A DNA stretch of 64,000 nt, taken from positions 9,734,001 through 9,798,000 of the forward strand of contig NC_085109.1 of the NCBI RefSeq assembly GCF_030269925.1. The letters run 5' to 3'. Numbering within the stretch: the first letter of the stretch is position 1; each line of letters opens with the position of its first letter. The translations under genes and the position numbers were made by a program. Source of the stretch: Bombyx mori. Its lineage: Eukaryota; Arthropoda; Insecta; Lepidoptera; Bombycidae. Under the pieces are notes generated by a model. It saw only the letters and a list, made by a program, of their open reading frames with translations, did not search any database and had not been told where the DNA came from. Of this stretch, positions 60,880 to 64,000 are shown piece by piece.

Positions 60880-61365
60880 TCTTCGGAGCACTGTGGTACG
60901 TGAGGAATGGCAACTTCCACGACGATCTAAATATAAAACCGATAAGTAGCTTAAGGTAGCATCAGAACGCTACTTCGACAAAGCGACACGATAACCCCCT
61001 TATCATCGCCGCTGCTAATTATTTATCAATCCAGGCGACCTAAAGCCTCCTTCGCCCGAAACATGTTTTGTCGGATCGCTCGGATCCACTATCGGTTCTT
61101 TTAGGCTATTCAAGTACTGGTCACTGTCCTGGTCGATTATAATGAGCAAACTAACGTATGGACACAACCCACTATGTTCTCGTCGGATCATCTCGGAGTG
61201 GGTTGCGATTCCGATCCGGTAGTAGATTCTTCCAAGCACTGCTCTTGCTAGGGTTGGTGTTAGCAAATTCTTTCAGGTTGAGCTAGCGAGATTTTATTCC
61301 CTAAGGATTCGCCGGTAGCCTGAGGGGCTATTCCAGCTTCTCGCGGACAGGTGAGCTCACGGGAT
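60880..61365 (+). pseudogene. Decayed Jockey-type ORF2 C-terminus and 3' UTR (older relative of F1)
   Basis: One frame reads GALWYVRNGNFHDDLNIKPI, then a stop, then NPLIIAAANY. This lines up with GAPWFLRNVDLHDDLELDSV and NPLIVAAGNY near the end of intact F1 ORF2. A 3' UTR with CGATTCCGATCCGGTAGTAG follows. A broken, older copy. Confidence 0.7.
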
Positions 61366-62319
61366 AGTTGAAAAAGACGATAATCATTTTAACAATATCC
61401 TCGAGAGTTCAAGGATATCACGGCGTGAACTATGCGGTGTACGTGTGAATGTGGAAATCACTTAACAGTGTATGTAACTTCACCAAAATCACAACCTAAG
61501 GAACAAATCTGACATCAAACCGCTTTTATTCCTTTAGGTACAGAAAAGAATAGCAATGGATTCGTTTAGTGACGAATGATTGACTTGATGATGAACTGAC
61601 GGATTTTTTCACGTTTAAAGGTAGAATTTTCACGGTATTACAAATCTTAGATCAGAATAATAAATCATTTTTCACCGACCTTCCTTGCTTTAGCATCCAA
61701 CGAAGATGAGGTTAAAAGATATGTATCTAATCGCCTACGAAGTATTTTTGAAAATTTACAGTTTGATGACTAATAAGTCACAAGTGGACAGTGGACACTC
61801 AATCGCATCGTGACAGGTCCTGCCGTGACTAATAAACGGCCCGATTGATTCAGCGCAAACAACCCATACAGGGTACGTTCCTGCGTAAAATTGTACTACA
61901 ATACCAACAATGGCTTTAACTACATTTAACTTCCTAACAATTCCAACAAAGAACTAAAAACACAGGAAACAATGCCCTCAATGGATGTCCAAAGAATGTA
62001 ATGTTCCTGGTATTGGCTACAATGAGATATTCTATAGCTAACGACGTAGCATGGTGGCTTTGTGGGATGTTTATGGTACCCACGCGACGCGAAGGCAGAA
62101 TTCGTTCCAGTATTTTAGCAACAGTGCTCTGTCTGGTTCTTCGAAGGCGGTGGAGAAACTGGGACAGCTTCGTTGTTAAATAACCTACGCGTGCCGCGTT
62201 GCCTTCGTGTAAGACTTCTTCTTACTGATAGTTTTTTGTACAATACAGTATATTTTGATAATTTAAGTTAATTTTTTTGTATACTTTTTTTTAAAACTTA
62301 TTTGTTTGGTACCATACTT

Positions 62320-62594
62320 GAGTCGACTATTATCAAAGCCGGCAATCTGACTTTTGGACAATTATTGGTAAATCAGAAAAACGAATTATTGACTTTGTAT
62401 TCCATTGGCAGTCACAAAACTCTTCGGAATGACATCTTAGATAAATAACAGGTTAACTATTACCCTTTATTTAATGCAGGTTTTGAACCGTATTCTTTGA
62501 AGGAGACGATTATATTCAAATCAATCTGTGTTACATATCAATAACATTTTTTTGTCCAAATGCACAGATTGCCACCTTTGATAATAGACGACTC
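62320..62594. mobile_element. MITE, 275 bp, second copy
   Basis: Differs from 25853-26128 at about eight places. Flanked by ACTT on both sides (62316-62319 and 62595-62598). Confidence 0.85.
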
Positions 62595-62668
62595 ACTTGT
62601 TTTGTTGAGCTAGCGAGCGGTATATCGAATCTGTCGACTTCTGCTTTAAACATAAACGATTTTACAAG

Positions 62669-62696
62669 GTTTTTTAAAGGGTACCCTTTAAAAAAC
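62669..62696. repeat. 28-bp perfect palindrome
   Basis: Centre GGGTACCC, arms of AAA then six T/A and a final G/C. It lies 75 bases beyond the MITE at 62320. Confidence 0.95.
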
Positions 62697-63550
62697 TCTA
62701 TTATTGGAATTGAAAACTTTTCTGTGTACTTTCAATTAACTTGACTTCTATGTAAAAATGCATAAACGTTACAGAATCTTACTGATTGTTATTAAACTAT
62801 TAAACTTGGCAAGACTTATGGGTACCAGATAAAATTGGTCCGATAGCGATCTTGTGTCGATCAGAAGGCAGTATACTCATTGTCTTTTGTTTCACGTATA
62901 CCTTTTTTTTGTACTAGAGTTTAGTGGAGAATTAAAAAAAAATTAAATGAATATATATTTTTTTCGAAACAATTACAGCATTTCGATTTTTGATACGCCA
63001 CACGACCGTGATGCGGACATTAAAACACGCCGGCAGCGACAATAATTTGCGAGTCGCGCTCTCATTTACCCCCGTCCGAATGTTTGCCGGGTGCCGACGA
63101 CGCATGTCGAAAATACTTAGTGGGGCGAGCCTCATTATAATCCCTGCAGCCCTCCGACCTCCGAGCCGATTCGGCCGATATATTAACACGTCCACGTATG
63201 AGTTATGTATACGTGGACATACTGACGTTTATTTTTCGATATTTTCGTATCAAATTCAACGAAATTCGAATAATAATAATTAAACAGAAGATAAATAAAA
63301 CGGATCAAGATTGCTAAGACTGATCCGGATTCTTAAGCTAATGGGAGTACACCATTAATTTATAGAAGTTTGAAGTATACTTACTTGGTTATTGTATCTC
63401 TTCACCTACTCTATAACTTCCGGGTTTTCGAATGTAGTCCGGGCAAGTAGGTACACTACTGTCGTAAGTTGTGATTTTTTTCTGACGTTTCGCAATCTGT
63501 TAGTATGACAATAGATGTTATTCAAATACTATTGTGACGCGTATCGGAAG

Positions 63551-63665
63551 TCTAGGCAGCAGCTTGGCCCTGTCCCTGGCATTGCAGATGTCGATGAGCG
63601 ACGATAACCACTCACGATCAGGTAGGCCGTATGCTCATCTGCCTTAACGGGCAACAAAAAAAAAA
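63551..63665 (+). repeat. Family E 3' end
   Basis: TCTAGGCAGCAGCTTGGCCC through ACGGGCAACAAAAAAAAA; diverged. Confidence 0.78.
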
Positions 63666-64000
63666 TCTGAACTTCTTATTATTCTTTAGGTCATTTAAAT
63701 CAGAATTAAATTATTTTCTTAGGTTTTCGCGAGGCGCACATTCGATTAATACAATTTGTTATTATTAATTTCGATATTAGTTTCATTCAAAAGATAAATT
63801 GCAAGTATTGAAGAAAACGAATACGCGTTTACATATATCTTAGGAGTGTCCATAAAGCATACCCAAAATCAGTGAGTGTTAAGAGGGCGGCGGCGTAGAG
63901 CGCGCGGTGTGCCATTGTTATAATTTTCAATAAGGGGCGCGATAGAGGGGCACATATCGATCGAAAGTTGCACAAGGGGCAGAACTAGCGATGCATCCAG

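Larger units (their letters stand above)
61366..64000. other. Mostly unassigned
   Basis: A MITE, a palindrome and a family E tail are listed. A GC-richer stretch at 62990-63180 and the last 120 bases are unrecognised. Confidence 0.4.

Noticed and set aside
62001..62183. 60-codon + strand frame
   Set aside because: Codon use is unremarkable, there is no motif, and it stands alone.

Overview
The window is eukaryotic, AT-rich and mostly non-coding. It is lepidopteran, almost certainly a Bombyx silkworm. The best evidence is the large number of copies of one short element whose sequence matches the silkworm SINE Bm1 as I know it, together with TC...CTAG Helitron-like elements and Jockey-type retrotransposon tails typical of silkworm DNA.

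One host gene can be supported: a Runt-domain (Runx) transcription factor on the + strand. It has three coding exons at 21615-22059, 31466-31603 and 33242-33891, which join in frame to about 410 codons. Exon 1 carries the whole Runt DNA-binding domain. Exon 2 carries a short conserved block (NPGWLDAAY). Exon 3 is proline- and serine-rich and ends in VWRPY, the Groucho-binding tail of Runt proteins. A GC-rich block with a possible TATA box lies upstream (about 20900-21614). A polyadenylation signal lies 170 bases after the stop. Intron 1 is 9.4 kb and intron 2 is 1.6 kb.

The only other long coding sequence is a Jockey-type non-LTR retrotransposon on the - strand (about 42542-47435). It has an open gag-like ORF1 with three CCHC zinc knuckles and an open ORF2 with AP endonuclease and reverse transcriptase. 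Many 3'-terminal fragments of this family (called F1 here) and of a sister family (F2) are scattered through the window.

The rest is a layered repeat landscape. It holds about 17 Bm1 SINE copies (two with a tRNA-like head), one other tRNA-headed SINE, and 3' ends of three further non-LTR families (called C, D and E). It also holds a dozen Helitron-like elements, at least four inverted-repeat elements, a 43-bp tandem repeat and a 28-bp perfect palindrome.

Layout: 1-20 kb repeats with unassigned AT-rich DNA; 20-34.4 kb the Runx gene; 34.4-42.5 kb repeats; 42.5-47.4 kb the intact retrotransposon; 47.5-64 kb repeats, with dense nested insertions at 54.1-56.8 kb. The points most worth following are a 1,445-bp inverted-repeat element with an iterated 11-bp motif nested in a Helitron (14.5-15.96 kb), two near-identical MITEs with 4-bp target duplications, a MITE inside a SINE 81 bp from Runx exon 2, and two nested retrotransposon stacks with readable target-site duplications.
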